Assembly: GCA_022316685.1 (NCBI GenBank)
Contig: JAKJHU010000046.1
Span: 1,356,001-1,420,000 of the forward strand
Origin: Progne subis subis
Lineage: Eukaryota > Chordata > Aves > Passeriformes > Hirundinidae
Length of the DNA: 64,000 nucleotides
Direction: 5' to 3'
Positions 12,373-26,417 of this stretch are shown one piece after another. Numbering within the stretch: the stretch's first letter is position 1; the number at the start of each line of letters is the position of its first letter. A model generated the notes under the pieces. It saw only the letters and a program-made list of their open reading frames with translations. It did no database searches and was not told the DNA's origin. The translations under genes were made by a program, and so were the position numbers.

Positions 12373-15300
12373 AATAAAAACTTTAAAAAGCATTCAATTT
12401 GCCTTAAACTGATGCAAATTCTGACTTTACTGAGTCCAAACCAACATACTCCGCTCTAGGAACAGAGCTTCCTAACCCTAAGAAAAGTTCTGGCAAGAGA
12501 TGAGCTACAGTACAGCAGTTTCCAGAAACCTGTAACAAAAGAATGCTGAAGACATTCAAATACAGCAGGTATCTTCTAGAATTCCTTTTTAAACTATAAT
12601 CTAGGACTAGCAGCTCTCATACAAAATTTCTTTGGCTCTTTATTTCATTTTTATTACTTCAGCTGATTAACAGCTTTTTAAGAGCAGATACCAAGTTTTT
12701 CCACTGCAATAAAAAGCAATCCTGGCCAAGAGAAGATTTGCCCATTAGCTGTATTATCTCCACAAAGACAGCAGCCTTATTAAATTACAACTGTTTGAAC
12801 AAGGTCAGGAACTCAGGGTTTAATTCAAAGCGTTTCCAGGTATAATGCTGTCAGGTCAACTTAAACAAGCCAACAGAGGCTTTGAGCTTGATTAAATATT
12901 AAAACAGATTCTTTCACATCTGTTTTTACCCAAGGATGAAATTACTGTACATCACTTCAACCAGCTCATTAATACACTAAACACATATCTTGCCTCAAAA
13001 GGTTACAGGAATATCAGTGCTTTCAGCGTGCCTGCAGTGAAACCTACACAACTCAGCTAGAAGTGAGGTCACTGCATACTTTAGCAGGATGTCAATATTG
13101 TTTTATAAATGTGAGAGGTAATCAGTTAGTCACAGATAAATTTTGAATTAAAAATGGGAGCCTCCAGTATAGCTAAATCGGTTGCCTTTGATCTGAACCT
13201 TTTAAGCATTCACCTTATTTTCTTTTATAGATAACTTGATAACAGACAAAACACAAAGTTTGATCCAACAGTAGTTATTTTTAAAACTGGAGGGTTGTCA
13301 TGCCCAACTAGAAATCTGCTTTTTTTAAAAAAAGATGCACAGCACAATTTTTAATTGAAATATGAAAAAGGTCTATCAGGATCATCTATTTCAACACGTA
13401 TCATTTCAATTCAGTACTTTGATGGTATGTTTAGGTACAGAAGAGAATGCATTTGAGGATACAAGTTCTTTGACAATGATAAATACACAGTATTAACTAC
13501 TCCACATGGCATTTGCAGCCCTTTAAAACACAACCAAAAAATAGATACTCCTCTAGCTTTATCTTTGTATGAGACAGGGGACATTAGTCAAATCGTGTTT
13601 CCTGACTGCAATCCATAAAAAGCAGAGACAAATGAAAGTCATCTATTCAGAGCAACAGATGTACAAGACATGACTTGGAAGGGAAACCATGGCAAGTGTT
13701 TTGCATCTAGGCCGTGCTTATCCCAGACAGAAAATGGTCTCTATTTCTATATGCTGAAACTGAACTTAAACATCACTTGTAAAATAAAATTTTAAAAAAA
13801 CCTAGCAAATTTGTAGTAGATGGAATGTTTTGTGGCAATCTTAACAGCACACACTTAGAGTGGGGCAGGGGGAAATCTGCTTGAATATATAAGTTCTTAC
13901 ATAAGGAACAGAAGAAACCCTAACACCTCTGAAAGCCCCAGCATCTCTTTGAGGAGTCCAAACTATATATTTTAAGCATCGCTAATAAGGCACGAGATAA
14001 TTTGCTTAAGACAAAATAAAATTCCAATGCAACACAGTCTTCTACCACCCACTAATTTACACTTGAACAATATAATCAACTAGACCAAACTGTGCTTAAT
14101 GTAAAGTCAATAAATTCTTTTTTGGTTGTTGACACAGAAATCTACTGGGAATTAAACACTTGAGGAAATTAATCATTATAACACTCTGGTTCAATGCACA
14201 TCTGTATTGAAATAATTTGGTCTTTAATTCACTTTATTTGTAGTTGGGTTTAAAGCAGTAAATTTGATAGAAGCAGGCCTCATTAAACCAATCTAGTTCA
14301 AACTGCTTTTTGTTAAGCTCAGTGTATTTGAACAAAGCCAAAAAAGATTCATTTCCTTTAAAACAATTGTGCATTATAACACAACCCAAACAAACCAAGA
14401 CCACTAATACATGATATAATAAAGGCATTTAATTTGATCTGAGCAAAAGCCAGCATTAATGATCTGTTTGCTTTCAATACATTTTCTTGAGGCACAGACA
14501 CTCCTTTCTTACTGCTCACAGAACCTCACATGGACAAATAGCTGAAAGACAACCAAAATAAAGCATCTAGAAGCTCAGACTATTAAGACAGCCTCACATC
14601 TTCCTGCTTTAAGAGTTATGTTTAATACTTTCAACAAAGATATAGTTTAGCATTGTGCCTCCCAGATTTAGTTAGCTTGGAAATCAGCAGCAGCAATAAA
14701 TGGGTGGCTGGTGCAGACACCTTGGGAGACACCCACATCCATGCGCTGCAGAAACCTGTGTCGTGTTACCTGACTGCGCAAAAGTGACAGACCCCACTAA
14801 GAGAATCATACCAACACTCCTCCCTACGTGAATTCAAAACCAGCAGCAACTCTGCAAAGGTGGCAGCAATCACAGCTCCATATGTAGCTGCCAGGGCACA
14901 CTGAGCAGTTCAGCAGCCTGAGCATGTCTCCAGCTTGAAGTCTTCACCCCAGCGTCTTTCAGGACAGGGCATGGTGTCACTGCCATTACCACAGGAGCCC
15001 TAACGTCAGCATAACACGCTATAGGAACAGCTGGCAAAACAGAGACAGTCACACTGAAAATGTGCTTAAAGATGTGCGCAGAAACTCAAGAGCATGATGT
15101 TAATCACTTCCACACATAGCTACTTTTATTCTGTTCAAGTGACGTGGCAGACAGCACATTCTATACCAAGGGACTGCTTACTCTCAGGTAGGCACATAAA
15201 ATCCTAGATAGTGTGAATAAGCTGATATCTCTAAATAACTTTTATTTTTTCAAAGTACATGCACGTATTGCAGACAAAATAGACTATTTCTGTGATTTCA

Positions 15301-17889
15301 AGAGGTGAAGAACTTTTCAAATTAAGTTTTGACCTTCCCAAGACAACACTGGGCCCTGTCCCATCCCCCTGCTTTCACCACATGTAGCTCCGTGCCCACT
15401 TCTTCAAAAACAGAAACGTGTACCTGTGTAACTTCAGCCTAACTATGCCATACAGTACAATACCTGTGCTACAACTGAGTTGTAAGTAGCAGTCACATGT
15501 TAAATTGGGGTGGGAATGAAGAGAGAGATAACCTAGCATGAAATAAAGTATTCTTAACAATTAAAAAAAAAAACCCGAAAGGCACAAAAACCCCCACTCA
15601 ACTTGAGCCCGTATGAAACTACTTTTCCTATTCTTCAAAACAAAAAAGTACCACCTTCCAAGGCTTTTTAGTTACACTATTTTCTAATCAATCCCAGTTA
15701 TTACTACAGTAGTAGACCAAAAGAAAGAGGACATAAGTAGTCTGCACTCCACATAACCTTTAACTTTCCATTAGGCATAGTCTGATATACTTTTGTAGTT
15801 CCAGGATCTGAATTGGGATTTAAGTACCTAGAAATCCTTGCCCACCTCCAAAAACAAACATCACAGGCTTATTCAAGTGACATTCAGGTGACTACCACTT
15901 ATTCCATAAACAAGCACTAAACAAGCACAGTCGGGCAAAGATCATCCCTTAAGTTCCTACAATTAAAAGAAGAAGCCACAAGGACCAGAATGGATCTAGT
16001 TTCTCCCACTCCTCATATAAATTGGTCATAAAATTACTTCACGAGTGAAGAACACACTAACACTACATTTTGCTAGCGAATTTCAGAAGGCATCCAACTC
16101 ATCAGTAACAAAGGTCTGGTTTACTGAAGCTGGACATGGTGCCATGACATTTATTACAGCAACCCCACACCTTCGGGCCCGAGTATCTGAAGCTGGCTGC
16201 AGCTATTACCCAATTACTCAATTAACTCGCAAAGGCAAGTCAAAACCTCGACACTGCTAAGTGACTGACAGTACCTGCAGAAAGGAAGCTGCTCTCAGCA
16301 ACAAGCACCACCATTACAAAGTTTACAGTAGAATGAGTATTTTCTTCTTTCACCTTCCTTTCATTCCCTGTAGTCTTCCGGTTTTCTCTTCTATCCTCAT
16401 TCAACCTTGCACCTCATTTTTCTACTTTTAAAATTGAAATCTCTCAGTCTTCCCGAAACGATGAGGTTGGTAAATCACTGTATAAATGAGGGTGGTGCAA
16501 AAAAACCCATATTGTATATATACATTTGTGAATGATATGTTTAAAAGTAGAGTACCTCAAGGCATATAAAAACCACTTCTGAGTAGAAAAGAAAATTCTC
16601 TTCCCTGGAAGCTGTTTAAAACTGCTATTTGCATCAATTCTGAATTGCTACTGCTAAGTGGCATTAGAATATAAAATCACATTCAGCAGTTCTCTCCTCT
16701 TGAGACTTACAGTTAAATGATAAGAAAAATACTTCCTGGTTAAATTGGACAGATAACGCAATACAGCTTTTATCAAACCAATAAATATGTTATAATGCAC
16801 AAGCCTCTGGCCCTAAGAGACTTCCTTCTTCAGGTGCTGGCAGTCTATAAATTAGCTCATTTGTAGCACAGAAAAGCTCCATAATTAGTACCTAGTTTAT
16901 CATTAAAACCTTGCATTCACTGTATGATGTCACAGACTACTGAGTCTGGCTCTCATTTACACACTCAATTATTTTCTGGCATCCCAGTACAGTTGATCCC
17001 ATTATTTCCTATATAATTGACCAACTTCAACAGCTGCAATTCTTCTCTTGTAAATACAGAACATATTGTAGATGACAGGATCATAGTTATCGCTCTTAAA
17101 AAAACTCCACGTAACATACAGTTTAAATTTGACAAAGCTTAAGATGCTTTGCCCTGCAGCCAGCAAAAGTTTGATTTAAAAAGCACTGTACAGTAATTAA
17201 ATTTAAACCACAGAATTACTTAAAGTACTACATTCATTGACTGGTAGAGCTTTTATTGCAATAGATTAGACTCATTACTTAAGAGTCTGAAAAGCAGTTG
17301 AAGATCATTTACCTCTGGTACTATAAATTAATACACTTACTTTTGATTACAGCTGTGAATGAGACATAAGGATAGCAGTTGTGCAGATTCAGGCATGCCA
17401 GATACCCCCCTAGACCAACGGAGGGCAGGAAGTGTCCTAGCTGATTCAAATCTCACCTTCTTCTCACCTCTTAAATCCTTCTGGCAAAACCTGGAATGTA
17501 TGCTCTTAGAATTTCTTCTACCCAAACATCTTGAAATGGCAACCCCCTGTAGTGCAGACAAGTAAGATAATGGACAATTCAGTAAAGTACCTAATTTCAC
17601 ACAGCCATAAGAAACCCTGAGATGTTTTCACCTATTTCTGCAAAATCATTATATCCAAGAACACCAAGATCTGAGAAAAATACCTTATTTAGAATAAAAA
17701 CATCTCCAAACCTGAAAGCCAAGAAGTCCTTTCTTATTGGCCCTCAAATATACCAAGAATGCTCCGAATGGAGTGCTTAGCCCTACAAATCAAAAGACAA
17801 AGGGAAAAAGCAAAGTTTTGGAAACCTAACTTGTTGTTCTGTTGTACATACACATGGAAGACAACTTTCACAGGACTGTAGTATTCCTT

Positions 17890-17908
17890 CCCCTCCCCGC
17901 CCCCCCCC
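17890..17908 (-). other. G4-capable run in KAT6B intron
   Basis: The plus strand is C4-T-C4-G-C9, so the KAT6B sense strand and nascent RNA carry G9-C-G4-A-G4, enough for four G-triplets with minimal loops. Confidence 0.6.
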
Positions 17909-20900
17909 AATCCTTTATTTTATATCATGAAAATAAATAAAACATCTTTTTTTTTCCACACCTTCCTTGGAATTTAATGTACAATAGCTGTTAATTGCAT
18001 TACACAGCTTTTTATTGTGGATTTAGGGCTTTGTTAGTACCATTTCCACATCAAGTATATTCAAGATGGCTTGGAATTTCAGACAATTTCAATGATTTTA
18101 CGTTGCATTACTAGGTACAACAAAAAAATCCAACCCCAAAACACAAGAAAACGCAACAAAGCAGCTTCCTGTTAGGAGGTAAAAAAAATCTGCCTTTCAG
18201 TTGCTGCATTTCTAATGTGTCACTTGTAAACCCCAACAGCCAGGGCAGAAAAACCTGTTAGCACTCCGGCCATTCTCCTCCAGAACTGATGTATTTTATC
18301 AAGGATAACACACTAGCCAAATGTCTCCAGAAGCTTTCACAGGTAGATGCCCACCACTTCTGATGGGATTTGGAAAGCTGTCCTGGGCATCTGCTGCCAT
18401 GGTTGCACTGTCTGAAGCATTTTTTCCAATGAAGCGATATGATCCATGGGGAAAGGGAAAAGAGAGAAACAGGGAAGATTCCACCTCAAAACCTGTACAA
18501 AACTTAAATTTTGATTTGGCATTCCTGTTTTATTCCATTAAAGACACTTCAGGTTTTCAACCCCCAAAAGATCACAAATAATGTAGGTCACTATGGATCT
18601 TGCACATGAAAATCTATACTGACCAAATTGAGGGAAACAAAATGAAGGCAAACACCTCACCCTTTTCTACAGGGTGGCTGCAAGATACAACAGCATAGCA
18701 GTACAACTGATCCGCCCAGCACATCATCTTTTCCTTCAAGCCAAATACTTTATCACTTAAACTACTTTATCGTTTATCAGTGTACCAGTTATGACATATT
18801 TGCATTAATCTGCTACAAATACAAAAGCAAATCTGCAGCAAAGCCTTACAGCAAAAGAAAAATACTTCAACAATATGGCATTCCAATTTCAATATCTAAC
18901 TAATAAGGAAGAAAGTGTCCTTTGTGGTGGAATGCTGGGCAAAAAATGGGAAGTTTGTAGTACTCCATAAGAAATATTTCAATGTGTTCAAGAAAAAAAT
19001 TCCAACAAATCAACCTCAAGAGAAATGTATTCTTTAGACATGGATCAGACAGCTAGTGAGACTAGTCTCTGGAGTCCTGTAATCAATGGCCACCAAATGA
19101 ATTCCAAGTTGGTTATGAACACATATTAGCTAAGTTCACAGGTTGATAAAGCTGAGGATAACAGTATGGTCCTCTATACAGAAAGGTTACTTTTCAACTT
19201 GTATCATGGAGAGTCAGGATCTTCTTAAGCCAGTCACATTTCAGACATTAAACAGAAGAAAACTACAGTACTACAGAAGTGCTTCTGCAGCATAAGTGAG
19301 GTTACTCAATTCCAAACAATGTGCTATTAACAAAATTCCATCATTCTTTATTTGGTTGCAGAACAGCTCTTGCCTGTAATCTAGGCAAGATTTTTTCCAT
19401 CTTCAAACAGGGCATCTGCATCATACCTCTCAAGACAGAATCTTTTCCCAAGTCAGAATAATTAAGCATTAAATTAAGCTCTTAAAAACTGTCTTCACTG
19501 CATTCACTTGGTCTTTTGATTCTACTCTAGTGGATTATCTATTTAACTTAGTCAGAATTTAATCCAGTGTTACAAGTCACAACCAAAGAAAGATTATTTT
19601 AATCCAGCTATAAAGGCTTGAGCTAACACACTAGACCTATTCTCAAACTTCACCTGTGCTACTATACCAGCACTGCAGAATCTGAAGCACAAAAAACCAT
19701 GGGAAGGGACTGATGAGTCCTGACTTTAGACTTTGGAAATATAAACAGCATGTTAAGCCTGCATTTTCTACTCAATTTAACATCAGTCAAAAAACACACA
19801 CATAGTCAGGGCCTCAAACTAGCTATTTTCTTAAGCTGCGTGAACTGATGGTGGAAGGTAGGTGGGTAGATGAGAAAAGGTAGGGCCAGTGAAACAAGAG
19901 AAAATGAAAGCATTTTTTTACTCCTTTGGCAGATGAACAGTCCAACACTTCCCATATATGTGTCTCATTTTCCCAAATTATTGCAGGCGAAATAAAAAAA
20001 TATTAAACTCAGCAAAAGAACCCAACAGAGATTATTACATGACAGGAAACAGCATGAACTATACTGTGTCCTATACCACAATGGCAAACTCAAATCATAG
20101 CTGGCTTTTTCCTTCCCGTAATTATGAGCAGCCAAACCACAAAACCTATGTTAAGATCTTATCAGTTAAGGTTCCCCCATGGGAAAAGTTCAGGAACAGC
20201 TGTACCAAGAATCACTGCTCAGCTTCAAGTCTCTGAAGTAGTCACAAGTTTAAAAGAATGAAATCTGTCCATTTTGACACAATATTTGAGCCTCTTCCGC
20301 CTTTCTTGAGATATTTGTATTAATGATTTCCTAATTAACACTCTTGAGAAGCATTCAAAGCAAAACAAAAGTAACAAAAACCCCCACAGTATACTGTTTT
20401 TACTGATATTGGTATCACCTAGGAAGCACAGAGTCTGAATACAAACTGGTAATTCGGGCAAACTAACCCAGAGGACGTAGCTAAATTGTACATCATGTGG
20501 ATAGGTTTTATCCTGATCATACATGACTGCCTCTTACTTTCATAACAGGACACTTGTCAGTTCCCTCCATGGAAGCTGCTAAGGAAGTACTGACTATAGC
20601 TTTTCACTCAAGCTGTACACTGCTGAAGCTAAACAACACCATTCACAAAAAAATACCTTCAGTGTACTTCTGCTAAATTGGCATACAAAATATTTTAAAA
20701 AAATACTCTTTTAAAATCAAAACCCCTTTGTTTTGCTACTGTTTTTATCTGTTCTAGATTATGCTACTCTTGGACAAGCCTGAAAAGGCACACCTAAGAA
20801 ACAAAAAAAACAAGCACAGAGCATAAATACCAAACCTCTCCTCTGTGGTACTAACCACAGCAGGAATAAGTGCTGATGGCATAAGCTGTATCTAATACAG

Positions 20901-23900
20901 CTGTGATAGAACTTAATAGATGTACTAAGAAAAAAATTTTTGTAGACTAATTATTTACTGGTTTGCAAATACAAATACATTAAAACTGCAAATATAATAC
21001 AAACATTACTTTCTTGTAGCACTACATTAAAAACTATTAGGAAAAGTGGTGTATATAAAAGCCAGCATATCAAGAGAGTATAGGAGAGCAAATGCAACTT
21101 CACAGAGCTCTTAACGAGCAAGAGCTGCTGTCTTAACTTTGAAAGGCAGTTCTAAGTCATGCTTCCCTGTTGCTGTTTTGTTTGTATCAAAATACTTGTC
21201 ACTGTACCTCCGCTAATATCAACCCCAATTAAGAATTTAATTACTCCCTTACTGGCTTTATAGTCTAACAGCTCATTTTCAATGAAGAGTGATATATGGT
21301 AATACGCGATATTCCCTGTGGTGTCTCCTCCCAAGAAAACTGTTTAAATTTCAAATCACAAACTCAAGAGGTTTTTTTTCTCCAACTATAGCGCTTTGCA
21401 ATATTTTACTGAAAAGCTATCCAAAAGCAAGCACCCTTTATTACAGGCCTTAAAAAGGTCAGAGGTGAAGGGGACTGCTAGATCACATAACCGAGTGACT
21501 TTCCAAGATGTTACAAGTATGCACAAGGCTTGTCTGTGCTGTTCTGGGCTAGACTGCAACAGCAGCAGTGAACAGCACTGCTGCAACCCAGGCTGCGTCA
21601 GAAGCTGCAATTCCAACTCTGATACTGGAAGATGGACTTTTGAAGTCATCATGCAACCTGCCTTATCCTCATCCTTATTTCCAACGAGGCCACAGTCCCT
21701 CACCAGTGAAAGGTACCACTGCAGGAGCTATTACATTTTGGTGTGCTTTGCCTGAAGAAAGAACTAATATCAGTTTACCTTTAGTCATGCAATATATTCT
21801 AGGGAAGGTTGCTAAGAGATTAAAGACTTAATTTTCATATACAATATTTATATGAAATATAAATAGTTAGTTTTAACACTGAGACAATCTTAGGGATGCT
21901 AAGCAGACCGTTCTTTAAAGCTATGACAATATCTCAGATTTTTATACAATTAACTTTCAAAGCACAAACCAGGTCAAAAAAGAAACCTGTTTGATACAAA
22001 ACAGAGGTGGAGAGGAATTATTGGAAATGCACTGGAGTTAGATGTCTGCATTTCAGTAAACTAAAAGGCAAAGAAAAAAAAATCCATAAAAATTCTACTA
22101 GGTACAAGAGAAGAACAATTTATTCAGTCTGAGAAGTTATTTTGAACATTTATGACAGAATGTATTTCACTAAGTGTTTTAGCACTGTCGTCAGAAATGG
22201 AAACCAATTTGCTTATTAGGGCAAAAATATACTGGGGGCAATGAAACAAATATGGAGTTGCTTCCTTTTTACATAATTTCCAAGATGTATCATTTGACTG
22301 TGTCATTTCTACAGCAGAAAAATTACACTTCAGTTCCTGGATTTGAGAATATCATATCCCATCGTGTTACAGCTTTATGTAACAAAACTCATTTAACATA
22401 GATACATTTCTAAATTCTATACCCCAAATACTAATTTTTAATCAACTTTTTCATTATAATCCTAGCATTAAAACAGAATTTCTAGGTTTTGAACAATATG
22501 GTTTCTACAGCAACAGTCCAACAACACTTCTGAAACTGCATGGAAGATGGTCAGCTGTTTATTGGTAGAAGTCTAATCAGTGTATGATGTGGGCTGAAAG
22601 GAAATGTAAGAACCCTGTAAAACATTATATACTTGATAAAATAAATGAACCCCCAAAGCTTTCAGGAATGAAATCAAAATTACACTTAAACAGGGCAGGG
22701 AGGATGAACTTCAACTGGATCTGAAAAACGTTTTTCTATAACATGCATTAGACACCAACCCTTAAATACAGGGTCTATATGAAGAAGTGTCTAGTACCCC
22801 CTTCTATATAGCAAGGTACACAAGTACACCCCTTTATATATAGCTGACAGAACAATACCTTATCTGATTTATACTTTACCCACTGAATTTCTGAAGCTTT
22901 TGAAATATTCTCAGAACAACTCACTTTTGGATCCTTACAAAGCAGAATTACCTTGGACAAAGCTATACTAATCTGAAGACCTTAACTGTTTTATGAAAAA
23001 GTTTTTAAACACTAACAATCCAGAAATATTTTCTATCCAAGTACTTTAAGCTTGGTCTGGGGAATGCTACAATCCCTCCTCTAATCCGTTCCCAAGATCA
23101 TTCTAGAAACTAAATACTTCAAATCTTGAAAACAGTCCTTAAAAAAATTCTGTGTACTAATTTGTTTTCTAAAGGACAGGGAAAACAAGTCTACATGGAA
23201 ACTTTAACGTGACAGTGAATTATGACATTTAAATATACTCCCACAGATTAGGTGTTCACTCATAAATGTAATTATGAACTTGATAATCATCAGATTGCTT
23301 AAGCTATATTTGAGGCAAGTCTCATCAGGCAGAAGCAAGAGTTTCTCACCTTGGCACCACTTGAAGAAAGGCAGAGCTTTCAAAGTTTGAAGAGATCAAA
23401 AAGCATGTGGCGACAACAAAGTTGAAAAACTCAGTTTAGTTAAAACGTTGAACACAGCTACCAATCCAGTAAGACACCAACACTTTAAAGGTAGTAAGAA
23501 ATGTGACATTCTTACAGTATTCCAGTGCTCAGTACCTGGAACAGGACTAAATACCCTCTAGCATAACCTTTGTATTCACTAAATCCAGAATTCGACAGTC
23601 GAGCAGCTGCTCGGTGCCTGCTCTGCAGAATTCAATGAAAGACAAAAGGTTACCTTAATTCAATGAGATAATCAGCACACATTTACCCTCCACCAAGAGT
23701 TTTCCAACCATCTGCAAGGCGGCAGAGCTGACTGTCTATATAACAACTGGTAGCATGCTGACATGTCCTCACATCACTCATGTCAATGAAAATTTATCTC
23801 TTAGCAACAGCTAAAAGAAGCTGAACTTCCAGAAATATTTGAGATGCATCACGAGCCAACAATTTCTTCATAAGTGATTTTGATTGCTGCTGATCTCCAA

Positions 23901-26262
23901 AGAGATGTCTACTCTAATTGGTAAAATTTATTAAATACATATCTTAAATAAGAAGAAGTCAAGTTGTCATGCCCTAAGAAAGCAGTAACAATGGGAGTCA
24001 TTCTAGCTGTGCACATAAAAGACAAAAGCTATTTATTATTATTTGAAGCTGCTGGTCTCACAGTATCAGTAACAGTGAAGTAAACATGCATGTGTTGTGG
24101 GGAAAGGAAGGAATTTGCTATTAAGGTTGCTGTCTAAAGCTAAGAGACAAGTCCAGTAAAAAGATAAATATTTTTGATTTGAAAAGCAAAATATGAGATT
24201 CAATGCTAATACCACTTAGCTACTAAAACCATTATATAATTCCCTTCCCTGCTACATGGGAGAAAATACAGAATTTTAAAGTATTAATCTTTACAAGTAA
24301 ATTCCATACAAAACCTCTGATAAAATTAGAAATACACTTGTTTTAGCAAAACTCATTTGCATTAGCAAAACATCAAGCAAATTAAAATTTTAGCACCGGA
24401 CAGAGATCAGGAAATGGAAAAAGCTTTTTCTCAGCTATATTACAAGCTCTTCTCTAGAAAACAAGTCATGCAGAGGTCTCTTCAAAATAATACATCCAAA
24501 GACAATACTGAGAAAAAAACAATATAAATCATTCAGATTCTGGTTCATGTTAGCAGATAATGACCAGTTTTGCTTCCTTCCATCACTAGTATTTTCCAGA
24601 AGACATGAAATAAAATCTGTCAATCCTAGGCTGAATAAAGCCACGTTTATTTACTTGAATTCACAGTCAGAATTGAGGCATCATCCTGAATCCAGAGCAG
24701 TAGAGGAAGTTGGGAAAACAGAGGAAGATTCCTGCGGTGGTTTATTAATCCAAATAAAAGACTCCTACCACCCATCTCACATTCAGATAAGAAAAGACTC
24801 TCGCAACTCTCCATTGAAAGAATGAAAACATGCCTGCAAGAGCAGCTAGTCACTGGTTTTTAAACACAGTGCACAAATTCATAAAGCAAAACCAACTTCC
24901 CATCGTCACAACAACTCCAAATGGCGAAGCACACAACTTATTGAATACAAGTACCAATAGCTTCCTTCCTTAAGTGCATGGCAGACAAGCACGTCAAGTG
25001 ACCCAACAAGAGCAATTCTCTGAACAAGCCACAGAGCAGGTCACTGGCTTCCAAGAGAGCACCAGCTCCAGCGCTTCTGAATGCAGCTGTAACATCCACG
25101 TACAAGCACAGCAACAGCCCATCCTAGAAGCACCTAGCACGTGCTGCTGCCTTGAAAACCCACCCTGCATGGGCTTTGAGTCATTTCTTCACTGATTTAT
25201 CTATAAAGCTCAGACCTTCAGAAAACATCTGTAACATCCAAAAGCCTGCTTTGCTAGATCAGCAGAATGCTTGCCAAACATAAAAATAAATATATTTGGT
25301 TTACTATACAATTTTTCAATATTAAAGCAGATTAATATTTGCAAAACAGCATTAATATGTTTTTTGTGATGTTACATTTTTATACCTAGATAAACAGGAA
25401 AGGGAAGAGAGCTAGGATAGTTCAAGGCAGAGCAAAAATATTCTGATCAGAAAATACCATGTTTATGTATAACCCCATTGTTTATTACGTTAACCTCCAT
25501 GTTTATATTTATAAACTGACTGATAACCAAATAATTACTTGCAGGAGTCAATGCACTGTCTTCTTCCTCTACCGTGAACAGATTCTTGTTAAACCGACTA
25601 TTACAGCAGGCATCCTAGCATTCAGAGGTCAAGAGAGAAAAATCAAAATAGGAAATGAAAGTTGAATATCTTTAAATCTGGAATAAGAAGGGAATAATAC
25701 AGCAGCCTTCATAAGCATAGAACTTGTTAACTAGCTGCTATTAAGTTCTGTTACCATAACGGAGCTTATTTTGGTATTAAGAATCTTCACAGGCTCAAAC
25801 ACTGGCTTTTTCATCACACATTAACAGTATTTTTGTATAATGTCTTTTCTAACTACTGCTCATTATCCACTAATCCTAAGCATTTAAAAGAATTCCACAC
25901 TACTCACAAGTCAGGTATTACTCACATTTTTACCAAACAGGTTGCTCAGGACATTGCCTAGTCCAGCTCTGATCACTCCTGAGGATGGAGATTCTGTAGC
26001 CACTCAGAGTCCTTGCTCCATATCTCTCCATCCTCATTTTAAAGGATTTTCTCCATCTATCTGCAATTTCCCTCGATGCAACTTACACCAGTTGCCTCTC
26101 ATTATTTTGCCATCTGAAAAATAGCAGTCTCCATCTTCACTATAATCACTCAATATGTAGTTCTGAAAGAGGTGCTTGAACACAACAGTCCCACACATCT
26201 ATGCCATTTTATCTTGGCTGTACTCCTTTCAGCTGCTATGTGTAAATACTTCCTGCTGCCTA

Positions 26263-26417
26263 GGGAAGAGCTGGAATCACTATCCCTGAAAGCATTCACA
26301 AACCATGCAGATGCAGCCCTCAGGAACATGGTTGAGCAGTGAACATGGCAGTGCTAGGTTAACAGTCGGACTCACTGCCCTCTGAGATCTTTTCCACCCT
26401 AAATAATTCTATGAGTC
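26263..26417 (+). mobile_element. CR1 LINE 3' end fragment
   Basis: The sequence runs from a CR1-like GAATCACTATCCCTGAAAGC, through GGAACATGGTTGAGCAG and GTGCTAGGTTAAC, to GATCTTTTCCACCCTAAA. It ends in AATTCTATGA, the characteristic CR1 terminal octamer region. About 155 bp of the extreme 3' end are kept, in sense on the plus strand (antisense to KAT6B), with many substitutions suggesting an old copy. Confidence 0.85.

Noticed and set aside
21562..21584. 9-bp hairpin (GCAGCAGTG and CACTGCTGC around AACAG)
   Set aside because: It is short, made of CAG/CTG-type sequence, and expected by chance at this window size.
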